DNA of 64,000 nt, taken from the NCBI RefSeq assembly GCF_001638985.1, contig NW_017265137.1:1763054-1827053 (forward strand), in the 5' to 3' direction. A program made the translations under genes and the position numbers. Source of the DNA: Phycomyces blakesleeanus NRRL 1555(-). Taxonomy: Eukaryota; Mucoromycota; Mucoromycetes; Mucorales; Phycomycetaceae. The notes beneath the pieces were generated by a model, which saw nothing but the letters and a program-made list of their open reading frames with translations, ran no database searches and had not been told where the DNA came from. Below are positions 24,039 through 36,928 of this stretch, piece by piece (the stretch's first letter is position 1; each line of letters begins with the position of its first letter).

Positions 24039-25005
24039 ATGACTCCACCAACTTTTAGCATCACAAAACCCAAAAGACAAAAGCTAGATGCGTTCATTAG
24101 AGACCCGAACTATAGGTCAATTGGAAAAAATGACGCTGCATATGGAGAAATCTCTAAAGCCCTTGACACGTCTAGAAATGGAACCAAGGGTTACAAAGAG
24201 AAAAATAATTTGCCAAGGTGCGCTCATTTCGTAGTGAGCCATTAGTGTCAATTGCGGCTCGGCATTATATATTAGTCGATGTGGGGATCTCCATTTGCAT
24301 GACCACATTTCATAAGAGCATAAACCTTATTTGCTTCAGTTCTCGCTCAGCAGCTCGCGATCCAGGGTTGATCGAAAAACAAAAGGAAATCAAGTTGAAA
24401 TGGTGCCTTGACAAAGTGAAATTGGACTGTTGGGCAGCGGAAATCGGTTGCCTGGTCAGACGAGTCCAAATTCATGGTAGTCGATAATGATGGAAGAGTC
24501 AGAGTCATAAGAAAGACAAGCGAGAGGTTTGAAAAGAGCCACACTGTCCAAATATACAAGTTTTGTAAGAGTTCTGTCATAATTTGGGGGCTGTTTCTGG
24601 AGGGGGGGTCTTGACCCTTTGGTAACATTGAAAGGAAAAATCGATCAAGACAAGTACATCGACTGTTTGGCACAGTACTTTCTTCCCTGGTATGAAGAAC
24701 TATCCAGAGATAATAACAAGCAGATTTTGTTTCAAGAGGGATGGTGCACCATGCCACACGGGCGCTTATGCCACATGGTATAAAAAAAAAAGAGGTGCCT
24801 CATAGATAGCTTTGATATTTGGGCTCATATTGAAAAGTTTATTCGAAAGAATAGAGCACAAGTAACGAATGTGGAAGAGCTTTAAGCAATAATCCACAAG
24901 ACATGGTTGGAGATACCACTTTAAGTTCTGGAAACTTTGGTAGCCAGCATGCCAGATAGACTTAAGGAAGTAATCGAGAGAAGTGGTGACACAACTCATT
25001 ACTAG
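24039..25005 (+). mobile_element. dead Tc1/mariner transposase relic
   Basis: Conceptual translation across frameshifts recovers Tc1-family landmarks in order. An N-terminal helix-turn-helix-like part (from ATG 24039, 'ISKALDTSRNGTKGY') comes first. 'SDESKF' with the first catalytic Asp lies near 24456-24473, followed by 'DGRVRVIRKTSERF' and 'SVIIWGLF'. 'RDGAPCHTGAYATWY' carries the second Asp near 24740. 'DIWAHIEKFIRKN' and the C-terminal 'LVASMPDRLKEVIERSGDTT' follow. Multiple stops and frameshifts are present, and the segment normally carrying the third acidic residue (the SPDLNPIE-like block) appears deleted after an A-run near 24782. It cannot encode an active transposase. Terminal repeats were not identified. 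Confidence 0.8.
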
Positions 25006-25165
25006 AGCTTCATACTTCTCCTCTTATATATATAATGAACTATGTTTTCTCTAAGTTTTTCTTTATTCTGAGCACATTTTATTATCAACATTATTGAAGA
25101 GAAAATATTGTCCATAATATGCTTGAAAAATAATCTTGAAAATTGGAAAACCGACCTGTGGCCTA

Positions 25166-25500
25166 CAGTAAAACAAATTATAAAAGTCGCATAATTGGAG
25201 AAAATAAGTCACATAATTCGACAATACAAGGCGCATTTTTAAGAGTTCCTGACCGTTATGAATGAACTTTTTTTTTTTATTTCAAATAAACTGTATAGAA
25301 AAGAATTCTTAGGTTATTAGCCCATTAAACATTCGGAAACTATTCTTTTTTTTTTTTTTATAATATATACTCAACTTTTTGTTAAAATATATATATAAAA
25401 AAAAACTGTGAAAAGATTTTATTCCAAAAATATACCTTATTTTCTCGAATTATGCGACTTACTTTTTCGAATTGTGCGACTTGCAAATGTGTTTTACTTT
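25166..25500. mobile_element. 335-bp MITE with long terminal inverted repeats, TA target duplication
   Basis: The left end reads CAGTAAAACAAATTATAAAA and the right end is its imperfect inverse (ending TGCAAATGTGTTTTACTT). The terminal inverted repeats extend about 57 bp. Each contains two copies of a motif close to AAGTCGCATAATTCGA. TA dinucleotides flank both sides (25164-25165 and 25501-25502), as expected for Tc1/mariner-type transposition. No coding capacity was seen. A related copy is at 32774-33000. Confidence 0.75.
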
Positions 25501-25502
25501 AT

Positions 25503-26430
25503 TTCTACTTATTTTGTAAAAGCAAATTTATACACATTTTACAGTATACATTTTTACACACACACAAACACATATATATATATTTATATTTATATTTATA
25601 TTTATATTACACACAACAATATCTTTAAAACTCACTTTACATTCACCACTTTAAATCTCGAGACTTTACCATCCTCATCCTCATTCTCACAACACAGATT
25701 CACTAAACTCATCTTCCCTTGTCTTTTTCCCTACTTTACCTATTCCTTTTTTTTTCTTTTTTTTTTTTTTAATTTTAATTTTAATTTTTCCTTCTTCTTT
25801 TTTTATATATTATATTATATTATATTATATTATATATTATATTATATTATATATTTTACCATCATTTAAATTCATTCATTATTCATTTTCATCCCATCTA
25901 CTACAACTTTTTTTTTCCAATTCTCAAAAATCACCAATTTACCAACAAGGAAAAAGAAAGAACAACAATAACCTCAAGACGATCAACATTCACATTCGAG
26001 CCAAGAACGAAACCAAACCAAACCAAACCAAACCAAACCAAACCAAACCAAACAAAAAAAAAATAAAAAATAAAGAAAGACAACAAAGCAAACGAATAAC
26101 GATTAGTGAAGACCGAGACCGAGAACGAGAACGGACGATAGAGCGAGCGTAACGAGTAACGAGAAGAAGAATAACCAAAAAAAAGAAAAAAAAGAAAAAA
26201 AAGAAAAGGAGAACCGAAACAGTGAACAAGCAAGCAAGCAAACGATCGATAGATAGATAGATAAATAGATAGATAGAACAAATCCCTCCTTCCTCTTCCT
26301 CTTCCTCTTCCTTTTCCTCTACCTCTTCTTCCTCTACCTCTTCTTCTTTATTCTTTTTATTAGTATTTTTCAGATACATACTACGTACATAAATATATAT
26401 ATAGACATATAGACAAATTGACAAAAAAAA
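25503..26430. promoter_or_regulatory. upstream region of the phosphodiesterase gene, repeat-rich
   Basis: Includes poly-T, (TTATATTA)n near 25806-25855, an (AAACC)n run at 26010-26052, a (GATA)n run near 26246-26278, and CTTCCT repeats near 26285-26345. No exon was seen. The last 100-150 bases are probably 5' UTR. Confidence 0.5.
26010..26052 (+). repeat. (AAACC)n pentamer repeat upstream of the phosphodiesterase gene
   Basis: About eight tandem AAACC units lie about 380-420 bp upstream of the start codon, then poly-A. Confidence 0.8.
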
Positions 26431-27068
26431 ATGGAATCATTTCGTTGCTCGGTTGTCTTATTACAACCCTCATTATCTGATCTACCGCCCAATACATTAT
26501 TTTTACTCCAATCAGTATTCCGTACAGGTTAGTTAATTTATTTACAAATAAGATGAATAATATATATATATATATATATAGATATAAATCTCTGGGTGTG
26601 TAAAGTGTACATATTTAGAAATTTATTAAATAGTCAAGAGAATAATGAAAATAATACTATTTATCAATATAGTCCAAACCTATTCTGATGTTGGAGAAGC
26701 AATCGAATGGATCCAGTGCCAGTCAATACCAACTTTATTACTGGTCGATCTTGACACAATAGCCTCTCCTGTTGCTTGGATCAATCACACCCGCCATGAG
26801 CTCAAAGAGCTTGTTAATCGAGTTCCTATTATTGGTATGTGTTTGTGAGTTTATGATTAATGAGACATTAAATGGAGAACTAATAATACAAAACCTATTC
26901 TACTACTATTACTTGTGCTGTTATATATCAATATGTTAACAATCAAGTCTATTCTTCGACCGAATCCTCCGAATTTATGATTGACTGTATCAATGCCGGT
27001 GCTGCTGATTATCTATTAAAGCCGCTCCGTCCAGAAGTGATCAAGACTCTATTCTTAGTAAGCCACCT

Positions 27069-27099
<31 letters not shown>

Positions 27100-28670
27100 C
27101 TACCTACCTACATACACATACATACATATATACATATACATATATATATATATATTAATATTAATATACAATACAACAATAATAGCGACTATATTCATTC
27201 CATCCCGGAAAAAGCCGAGATGAAATCACCCCACCAATACCTGTCTGCGATCGTATCAAGCAAATGTTTGCAAAAGATGAAGAGTAAATAATCCCAAATA
27301 ATTTCATGATCCTAAACACAAAACAAAGGGCAGCAAACAAAAATAATAATATTATTAACTAATAGAGAGAAAATCAAAGTTAATTTTTTTTTGACCTTTT
27401 GTAAATCCTATTATTATTATTACTGTTTTGTAGGTTGATCAAGGCTATTGTAGAAAGACATGCACCTCGGGTTACTCAAAGCAATTACCACAAACTGTCA
27501 AATGAACGCACGGTGTTTCTGAAACAACTTATTTCTAGCTGGGATTTCTGTCCTCTTGATCTTGAACAGAATGACTTGATTTATTGCGTGGTCTTGATAT
27601 TTGAACAAGTGTTTTTATTACCAGAACTATCCCAAGCACCAGTTACTCAAGGTAAAACATATATCTTTATTTATTCATTTATTTATTTATTTAAATACAT
27701 ACAAAATCAAGGGATTAAAGAGTATTATTACTATTGGATATTTATTTATTAACTTGATTTAATAATATAATATAATATAATTTCATTTCATTTTATCAAT
27801 TAATCAATTAATTATTTAATTATATTTAATAATAACAATAACAACAGTAACAAAAATAATCACACAATCATAATATTCTTTATCAGCTCAACTCTACCAT
27901 TTTATTCTCGATCTCTCAAGGGCCTATCACGACCAGAACCCTTACCACAACTTTGCCCACGCAGTCGATGTCCTACAGTGTACCTATTACATGCTCTGTA
28001 CACTAGGTGTTCTGTCCTTTGCAGACACTTGCTCACAGCCAAACGATCGCAAGAGTAGCAATAGTAGCAATACATGGCCTCAATCTTTACTTAGAACCAA
28101 AGATGTCTATGCGCTATTGATTGCAGCCATTGGTCACGATGCTGCTCATCCTGGTGTCAATAACCTATTCATGGTAAGATATATATATATCTCTTTTTTT
28201 CAATTTGACATGACTTTTTTTTTCTTCTTTTTTTCTTTCTTTCTTTCTGTTATCTATATAGATAAATTCTGATACACCATTAGCCTTGCTTTACAATGAT
28301 TGCTCAGTTTTAGAGAGCTTTCATGCAATGACATTGTTTCAAGTTATCAAGAGACATGGGTTTGATAAATTTGCAGGAGGAGTAGGATCATCTGAATACC
28401 AAGGTAAAGAAAGAGGGGAAAAAAATAAAGAGAGAGAGAGAAAAAACACATACTTATATATATTTATATAGAATTCAGAAAGAGAGTAGTTACAAGTATT
28501 CTGGCTACTGACATGGCACATCATGGTGATTATGTGATCAAGATAAAAGAACAAGCGACTCGCCTACGTACGACCTTGTTCCATGAAATGTGCGAGGCAG
28601 AGTGTGAAAAAGAACGCTTGTTGTTGTGTAGTGCTATTATCAAATGTGCTGACATTAGTAACGTCGTAAG

Positions 28671-28702
<32 letters not shown>

Positions 28703-29590
28703 CGTGTGTGTGTGGATACACAGATCTTAATATTCTCTGTACACAATATTTAATTCTTCTTTTTTTTTAAAAAAAAAATGTTAATATTATTATTGTTGTT
28801 GTTGTTGTTGTTGTAGGCACGTCCTTACACACAGGCTGCAAAGTGGGCAGAACTTTTGGTAGAAGAATTTGCTTGTCAAGGTGATCTGGAACGTGAACTG
28901 GGGATGCCTGTACTGCCTCTGAATGATCGAGACAAGATTGTACTAGAGGATTCCCAAATTGGGTTCATTCGCTATGTTACTCTGGATTTGTTTTCAAGTG
29001 TAGCAGATGTAATGCAAGGTAAATTAAACTTGTATACTTTTATCCTTGATCTCTCTTTCTTTGACACATTCTTTTTATATATGTGCGTGTATGTATGGCT
29101 TGTAGAAATATCCTTTGCAGTAGACCATATGCAACGCAATCTTAAAAGATGGGAGATCCGTAAGAATGCACTGCATGATTCTGGAGTGTCCAGTCTAGGA
29201 GACATATATGAATCAGGTAATGTACAATATACATATATATGTATGTATGCATTACGCCAAAAGAAAACGATTTATCTAATACTTTGCAATATTTTACAAA
29301 ATAATAATAATGAAATAGAGGCTAAAGGAGTACTCCAGGAAATGGAGTATACAAGAGCACCGAATTCTGGGCAGCTCTTGCGCCTGTCAATGGAGAGTCA
29401 GACAAATGATGGATTGTTTAAACTACCTTCGATGCCTGCAATGGCAATGTCTGACTATGGAAACCATGGGATGGCCAATACGAAACCCTACCACATCAAC
29501 CAATCCCAAGAAGATCCCATGTTGGACAACTGGACAAATACTACAGGAAGTAGAGGAGGTCCAGCACTCTGTCAATGTACCATACAGTAA
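26431..29590 (+). CDS. receiver-domain/class I cyclic nucleotide phosphodiesterase fusion, 630 aa
   Basis: Eleven exons: 26431-26527, 26673-26834, 26948-27057, 27186-27283, 27434-27651, 27887-28173, 28262-28403, 28472-28665, 28817-29018, 29106-29216 and 29319-29590 (631 codons). Residues about 1-125 look like a response-regulator receiver: 'TLLLVDLD' with a candidate phospho-acceptor Asp58, 'VYSSTESSEFM', and 'NAGAADYLLKPLRPE' with the conserved Lys111. The acidic pair usual in strand 1 is missing. The catalytic HD part has HNFAH (249-253), GHDAAHPG (from 311), TDMAHH and KCADISN (Asp432), the metal ligands of class I PDEs. It should hydrolyse cAMP and so lower PKA signalling. The arrangement resembles Dictyostelium RegA. 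Confidence 0.9.
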
Positions 29591-29876
29591 AAGTCGAAAA
29601 CAAAAAACAAAAACAAAAGAGTAGAGAGAGAGACAGCAACAACATTAACAGCAACAATCCATTGGTTCCCTCTTCTTACTTCTTCTTCTTCTTATTAGAT
29701 GTAATTTTATTTTTTCTGTAATTTTCTTATTATATTTTCACTTACACTTACACTTACACTCTCACTCTCACTTTATCTCTTACCAACTAACCAACCAATC
29801 AACCAATCAATCAATCAACCTACCCACTCACCTATCTATCTCTCACTTTCTATTATTCATTATTCTTACTATTATG

Positions 29877-29921
<45 letters not shown>

Positions 29922-30236
29922 TATGTTTATTACTACTACTATTATCATTATTATCATTATTCTCCTTATATATTATATTTCCTGTATAGACCCATAGATT
30001 GTGTACTCTATTTCGAATGAGCATTATATATTATACTTTTTTCTTTCTTTCTTTCCTTTCTTTGAAAATAAAATAAACAAAAATAAAAATTTATATATAT
30101 GTATATATAATTACATTTACTGTAGATGAGATTATTCAATCAAAATAATCTACATCTGTTCATACCGTTTTTTTTTAAAAATAATAATAATAATAAAATA
30201 AATAAATTATAGGATTTAATAAAGGGGTTCTACCTG
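29591..30236. other. 3' spacer with tandem repeats
   Basis: Contains CTTACA/CTCACT repeats near 29740-29775, AACCAATC repeats near 29790-29820, and a long (ATT)n run near 29880-29919. No exon was seen. Confidence 0.5.
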
Positions 30237-30416
30237 TTCTTGATACTTAACAGCTCGATATATCGGTACTTTAATTATTTGAAAATGATTGGTTGTAGAG
30301 AACCTAAAAAAAAGAACTCAGCATTTAGGTACCTAAACTTTTTTTTTGGGCTTTCTACAACCAATCATTTTCAAATAATTAAAGTACCGATATATCGAGC
30401 TGTTAAGTATCAAGAA
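30237..30416. repeat. perfect 63-bp inverted repeat with 54-bp loop
   Basis: Bases 30237-30299 (starting TTCTTGATACTTAACAGCTC) are the exact reverse complement of 30354-30416, with no mismatch by base-by-base comparison. The loop, 30300-30353, contains AAAAAAAAG/CTTTTTTTTT tracts that extend the pairing and its own palindrome TTTAGGTACCTAAA. There is no coding capacity. Clear target-site duplications were not seen. It could be a young foldback element or a transcribed hairpin. Confidence 0.9.
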
Positions 30417-32773
30417 GTTAGTTAAGTGATCCACCAGTATTATTGGAAGACATTCTTTAGAATTCACATACATACACCACTAGGCTTGACATACATAATA
30501 AGTAAATGTATAGAGAGACAGAGAGATTCCCTTTTTTATTCTTTCTGTAAATTCATGTATTGTGTTGATATAAGGATGAGCTCACACTGTCAATTAATGA
30601 AAATTACCTAGGTCTGGATTTAGTGTTTTATATGTATAAAAAATAAAGATGCGGCATGTGTTACTCCGGACCTGAGCTGAACTGAGCTGAGCTGGACAAA
30701 ACTATATATACACACATGTTGGTCTGGCAACTGATCACATATAACAGAATAGGAACAAGTTGGAGACTTGATTTTTGTGACCAAATTTACAAGAATAAGA
30801 TTTTGTATTTTGTATTTATTTTTTGTCTTTAATGCCGCGGTAAATAGCATAACATAACATAACATAACATAACATAAAATAACAAGAAAAAAGGAAAACG
30901 AAACTCAAACATAAATTGGACATCTACAAAAGTCTAATAAGCAAACAAAATAAACAAATACATGTATGAAAAGGACAAATGGTGTACAGAGAGTACAGAA
31001 GTTAGAAGAGCATGAAAACCCCACGATAAAAGAGAAATTTCCTAGCACAATCAAGTCAAAATAATAAGCTTATATTATTATATATAATTATATATGTATA
31101 TTTTCTTGCTTTATTATCAAAGCAAAAAATTATAGATTATCGACTGTCAAGATTAAAGATATGAAACAAAAATTGCACAGTCCCCCCCCCCCCCCACTTC
31201 TCTCTTCTTCTTTTAACTTTTTTATTTTTATTTTTCTTTATCCTTTTATTTCATTCCCACGATTGAGTCATGAAAACTGTACGCCCGGGTTATTAGCTCT
31301 TATTTGTTCTTTGCTGCTACTCTTGACATTGGCATTGACATTAATGTTGTTGTTCTGACAAATTTATAAGGTTTCCACCCAATAATTAACATTATCCTAC
31401 TTTAAAAAAAAACTCTATTTATTTTATATATACCCTTTATCTAGTGAGCAAATATAAAAATTCACATGCACTTGAAAATTTATTGAACCTTGCACATTAT
31501 AATATTTAGAACCATTCATATCAAAGAAAGACACACATATATTAATTAATTAATTAAGAGATATATATATATATAGGTACTATCATACAATCCTTGTGAT
31601 ATGGCGGTTGTGGTTGGAATAGTATACAAATAATAATAAGAAAGAAATCAAGATATATATATAGAGGATCTAAGGCTACACGGTCTTGGAATGTTTCTAT
31701 GTGATTTATCTACAACCATTGTATTACAATCTAATTTGTATCTACTATGCTGACCTGCTTCACTTTAGGCTTCTTCTGAATAGAAAGCAAGTCTAATACT
31801 TTAGGAGAGAATAATTCTAACCTTGTGTAAGCTCCAATATACTACACTATACGCTATATACGATACACCAAGTATACATACTAGGCACTCGAAAGGATTT
31901 GTTTTTTCACTAGTAGATATAGTTTTTCTTTCCGTCAAGGTACAAAACTAATTTGTGACAAAATTGAGTCCGTGTGTACATCCGTATGTACGTCCGTGTG
32001 TGTATTACCAACCCCCCCCCCCCTTTTTTTTTAACTTTGTGAACAAATTTATCATATTATTTATGGCGTTTTCTTTCTTTATTTTTTTCTCTCGGTGCCT
32101 ATCCAGCTCTTTTCTCTAAATTGTAATAACTTTGACTCTTGGCCTTCTGTGTCATTAAAAGCCACAATACAAAACTCGGAATACTATAAGCCAGCCTTTG
32201 TGCCAAGTATATCTTTGTATATTAGAGATATAGACAGATATAATGTGTGTCTGTGTCTGTGTTTGTCAATCAATTGCGTTATTTTTTTTTCTTTTATCTC
32301 CATCTCTCTTCTATCATTATCATTATCATTATCATTACACATATACATGTGCACATATCCAGTACTAGATCATTATCGAGAATTCTTGAAGTTGTGTATG
32401 GACCAACTTGGAAACCATTACTGTTCTCAAATGTCACTTCAACATTTTTCTTCTTACTATTTGTCCTAATATGTACAAGTACTCTAAGTTTATTTTAACC
32501 AACTGATTGATTGATTGATGTCATGTTTAAACATTGTCATTCTTTTGTATACTCTCTGAAAGAATTACTTGATCCACAAGAACTTGCTATTAAGATTATG
32601 TAAATATCAATAGCCCACCAACCCATACACACACACACAATACATATATATTATAGCTATCAAAGTCAACCCAGTCTCAGTAACAACATGAACTATGTAT
32701 TCATGGTGTTTGTTATACATTATTTACAGTATATATCATTTCAACAAATAATTTCTCTTTGTATATATACATA
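30417..32773. other. gene-poor spacer
   Basis: Contains (CATAA)n at 30848-30876, poly-C runs near 31183-31195 and 32011-32022, and (TCATTA)n near 32315-32335. Short protein-like stretches around 32090-32480 could not be joined into a model. Nothing convincing was seen. Confidence 0.45.
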
Positions 32774-33000
32774 CAATAAAACACATTTATAAGGAGCGCC
32801 TTTAAGAGCTACTAACTGCTATGAATAGATGTTCTTTTCTAACAAGCACTGCAAAAAAAAGGTATTCTTAGGCTATAAATTAACATATTAAACAGTTTGA
32901 CATTATTAACTTATATAATAGCTACTCTACCTTTTGAATAAATATAAGCTACTATCGAAAAAAAAATCCGAAAATGCGCCTTGTATAGTGTGTTTTACTG
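32774..33000. mobile_element. 227-bp MITE, diverged relative of the 25.2-kb element
   Basis: The terminal inverted repeats CAATAAAACACATTTATAAG (left) and CAGTAAAACACACTATACAA (right, reverse complement) match the ends of the element at 25166-25500. Internal blocks are shared too: 'TTAAGAGCTACTAACTGCTA' against 'TTAAGAGTTCCTGACCGTTA', and 'TATTCTTAGGCTAT' against 'AATTCTTAGGTTAT'. The left flank is TA and the right flank is CA, so the TA duplication may have mutated. It is non-coding. Confidence 0.65.
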
Positions 33001-36000
33001 CACCATTTTCAAATTAGGAATATTTTCTGTGATCGATATCGATTTTTCATTATGTAGTCTCATTTCGTGAGCACCTTATTTGGCTGAATTAACCTGATAC
33101 TTTACCGGTTATACGCTGGTAAACAGCAATAAACAGTATCTGCTTTTCCCATTATTGAGATACTAACCTAATAACAATCCTGAATACCTCAACTTAATTT
33201 TAATTGTTTTATTCCATTACGTGATAAATCAGAGTTCACCAATACTCGTGCATAAATCATGACAATATTAATTATAGTGTGAAGTCTATTATTGTAATAG
33301 AGGAGATGTCTCTGGAACACAACAAGATTAAAGCTTTAGAATTTGAAAATAAAAAGTTTATTGTTTCGATCTTTGCCGAGGTTCATTTCTACAGTTGACA
33401 TTTTTGGAGTAGCTGCGAGTTATTAAGCAACTCTCTTCTTTCGTAGATGTGAGCCTTGTTATTGAAAAGCAGGTTATCAATTATGCTCATTGCCAGATTT
33501 TTATTGTTTCTAGTGAATTACAAAAACCGTTATAATCAGGTTTTATATATATATATATGTATATATATCTTATTACTCAATGAAATCTCTGAGATCTTCA
33601 CAATTGATCGTTAACCCGGGGTGGTCAATCGCCCACCAGACATACTTTCTTATCTGTGGAGATGAAACGGATCAAATCTAAAAAAAAAAAAAAAGTTATA
33701 ATTTTTGGTTACTTTTTATATTAACAATTTTTACTTTTTGATGCTTATTACCATTTGTGTCTCCCGTCAACCTCCATTTCGTTGGGAACAGCTGTTTTCT
33801 CTCTAGATTATGCAGCAATATATATTGTACCCAAGTTGCTTTTTTCTTAAAATTTCATCTTCTTTGTCTAACATCGAACCCATTTTTTTTTTACTGTTGT
33901 AAGTGCTATATTTTAATGGGTACGCGTTGATTTTGAAAGTCGAGATAACAAAAGGCTCCATGGGATCTTCGTTGTAGCAAACATCCAAGCCTTCTAGTTT
34001 GTCAATAATTCTTTTACATATTTATTGCAATTATAGTTGCTATATGTAGTACCAAATGACATGTAAAATTGTCGCTCCCTAGTTATTGTGGGCTTTATAG
34101 ACAAATAAGAATAAAAAAAAAGGTGAACACGGAGAAGATGGACGTGGAGGACTGCGATTAAATAAAACGTAGTCCATTTTTATTTAAAAGATGTCTAATT
34201 CAAAAGAAAGGAAATCGTTGAAAAACTTCATTTCTAAAAAATAAATAAATTATAATCTTTTCAAATGTAACCAAAAAAAAAATTAGAAAAAAAAAGGAAT
34301 ATTTGTCCCAAAATGCTTGATGAAAAAGTAGAGAGCAATTACTGTGGAATTGGGAGAGGTGTCTTACGATCAAGACATTGCTTGACATTTTGGATAGACT
34401 TGAAAGACATGCAAGAATTTGGGTTTCTTTGCACTCTGATTAGTTTTTTCTTGTACATCTATTATTATTTTACTTTGATCAGCAAGGTAGGAGGTACATA
34501 TAAAATAATAGAGGAGTGGTCAATTGATCAAATGACTGGTTCCTATTGAGCCATGAAACTCTTGGATAAAAAAAAAGTAAATAAATAAATAAATAATGCT
34601 AGGGGAAAGAGTAATAGTGTATCAAGTCAGAAATGTCACCTAAATTGTACTTGCGAATTAAATTAAATCCAGGCTCTGGCTAGAATTTGCTAATGACCCT
34701 GGCAAGCTAAATAATAATAATAAATGTAGAAATCTCAGGAATAATTCACTAGATTTTATTTTATATTGAGAGCATGCACGCCTCACATTATTTACACTTA
34801 CATAGTTTACAATACAACAGAAATACTATTGCACAACAGTGGGGAGGCTCCTAATTAGACTGTAATTATTAGAAGAGTGGTTTATATAATTATTCTTATT
34901 TTTGTTTTATCTTTAATAGACATCAATCCTAAAGAAGTTTAATAAGAAGGGTGTATACTACAGGTAAATATATGAAATGATCATCATACTTTCTTTTAGC
35001 TCTGTTGGTCTCTAAACAAACACGAATGGCATTACTGCATAAATTTTGATCAAGATTTGAAACAATGGCCATAGATTTAGTTTTTAGTTTTTGTTGGGGT
35101 TAGAAAAGTCCAGTTTGACCCTAGGGATCTACAAAATTTTGAATGCTGAAACGTTTAAATAAATCTTTTTTTTTTCCTTTATTATTCAGAGGACTCTTGT
35201 GTATATATACATATACAAGACTTGCTGGAAGCTTGACATCAAAACATATTAGAGACTTAATCTATACATTTTATGACTACTAGCAATGTACCCAACAATG
35301 TCTGTTAAAACCCTTTGCAATTTACATACCTTTTTCGAATTCTATCCTTGTATCTCTTTTAGAAATAAATGGTAAATGACATCAAATGATCTTTCTTTCT
35401 CTCTTTATTATTATTATTTTGGCCTCAGTTGGTTTCCAAATGAGTATATACTTTATAACAAAGGGACTTTTTAAGTCCTTTTATTTTATTTTATTATGAG
35501 GTGATTCTTAAATCATCATTTACATAACAGCATATTATATATATTTATATATAAAACAGCTGTAGTTTATATTAATTCTTCATAATAATGTCAGTATATA
35601 TAAAGAACAAGTTAAAGGCTTTTAACTTTGCGATGAATATAGTCAAAAGTTAAAAGAAGTTCTAGATCTGTGGCTTGATGTCGTTATTATTTCATTTCAT
35701 TTCATTTGTATTTTCTATAAAAAAAAGAAGCTAAATTTAAAACTATAATTACAGCTAGAGCTGGATCTATAGCTAGAGTTAGACCAAAAACTAAAGCAAA
35801 GGCTAGAGTCAAGTTCAGAGCCAATACTAAAATTGGATAGAATGTGATTTATTTAAATATACATACATACATACATATATATTATTTGGTTCTATTTGTT
35901 GTGTTGTGTTGTGTTGTGTTGTGTCGTATCGTTATCTTAATGGATCCCTGTACCCTGAACAAGATGTTCCCGTGAAAGACTCGATTTCATCGTGAGAAAC

Positions 36001-36890
36001 AATTGCATGGCCCGTGTTTGAAACGACTTTCTTTAAAAAATAAAATAATTAATGGTTTGACAACCGAATATCTTGTAGTCTTTCTTTATGTATTTGATAT
36101 TGAAACATTCTTGAGACACACACATGTACATACAAGTGAATTATAAATATACGATCACTAGAAGTATGATATGATTGTATGTATAGAATTTTAACTTGGA
36201 ATCATCAAGAATCATACGTTCAAAATGATAAACCAAAAGAAACGAAAGGCAAAGATGTGGTGTAGATAGATAGAATAGTAAGAGGTAGGAGGATCTAGAC
36301 CGACATCCAATCCGTTTCTGTATATAGGATATGCTTTTAAGTTTTGTACTTTTTCATATCTTGTCATTGCTGAGTTTTGATAAATGAGGGTGAAGATCAA
36401 ATTGTTTGTCACCAACACACACACACACATGTATATAATCTTACTGATGACTTTATAAGGAACAATAAACAAGAGATGCAATGAATACATCAATAAATAG
36501 ATTAAAAATTTGCTATCAACTGTTCACACGCCTCTGATAGGATAACTAACTATCAAGAACATATGAAAATGGTAGGCACAAGAATATTCAAGGCTGAATT
36601 GATAAAAGAATTAAAACGATATTATGATGATTTATGTATACATGCATACATACACTTACATACATCTATATGCTATGTACATATTATTCACTTGTATCAC
36701 AGCACATTAAAAATACTCTTCTTATATTATCTTACATTACATTATCTTATATTTGCATTTGCATTTAAACAGGCTTTAATAGGTGAAAGTAGTGCATGGA
36801 CCTGATTTATTTATTTATTATCTATGTACAAAGAAGTCTGTTTTTAACTTTTAATACTCTTCTCTTTGAAAGAACAATTACAAAAAGTAA

Positions 36891-36928
<38 letters not shown>

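Noticed and set aside
26100..26424. Long antisense frames rich in Glu or Phe upstream of the phosphodiesterase gene
   Set aside because: Their composition is dictated by CTTCCT and AAACC repeats. They overlap the promoter and 5' UTR and have no conserved sequence.
32095..32500. Two overlapping frames with a hydrophobic tail, possible small membrane protein
   Set aside because: The frames overlap and contain TCATTA and TA repeats. No start, splice pattern or family similarity could be established.
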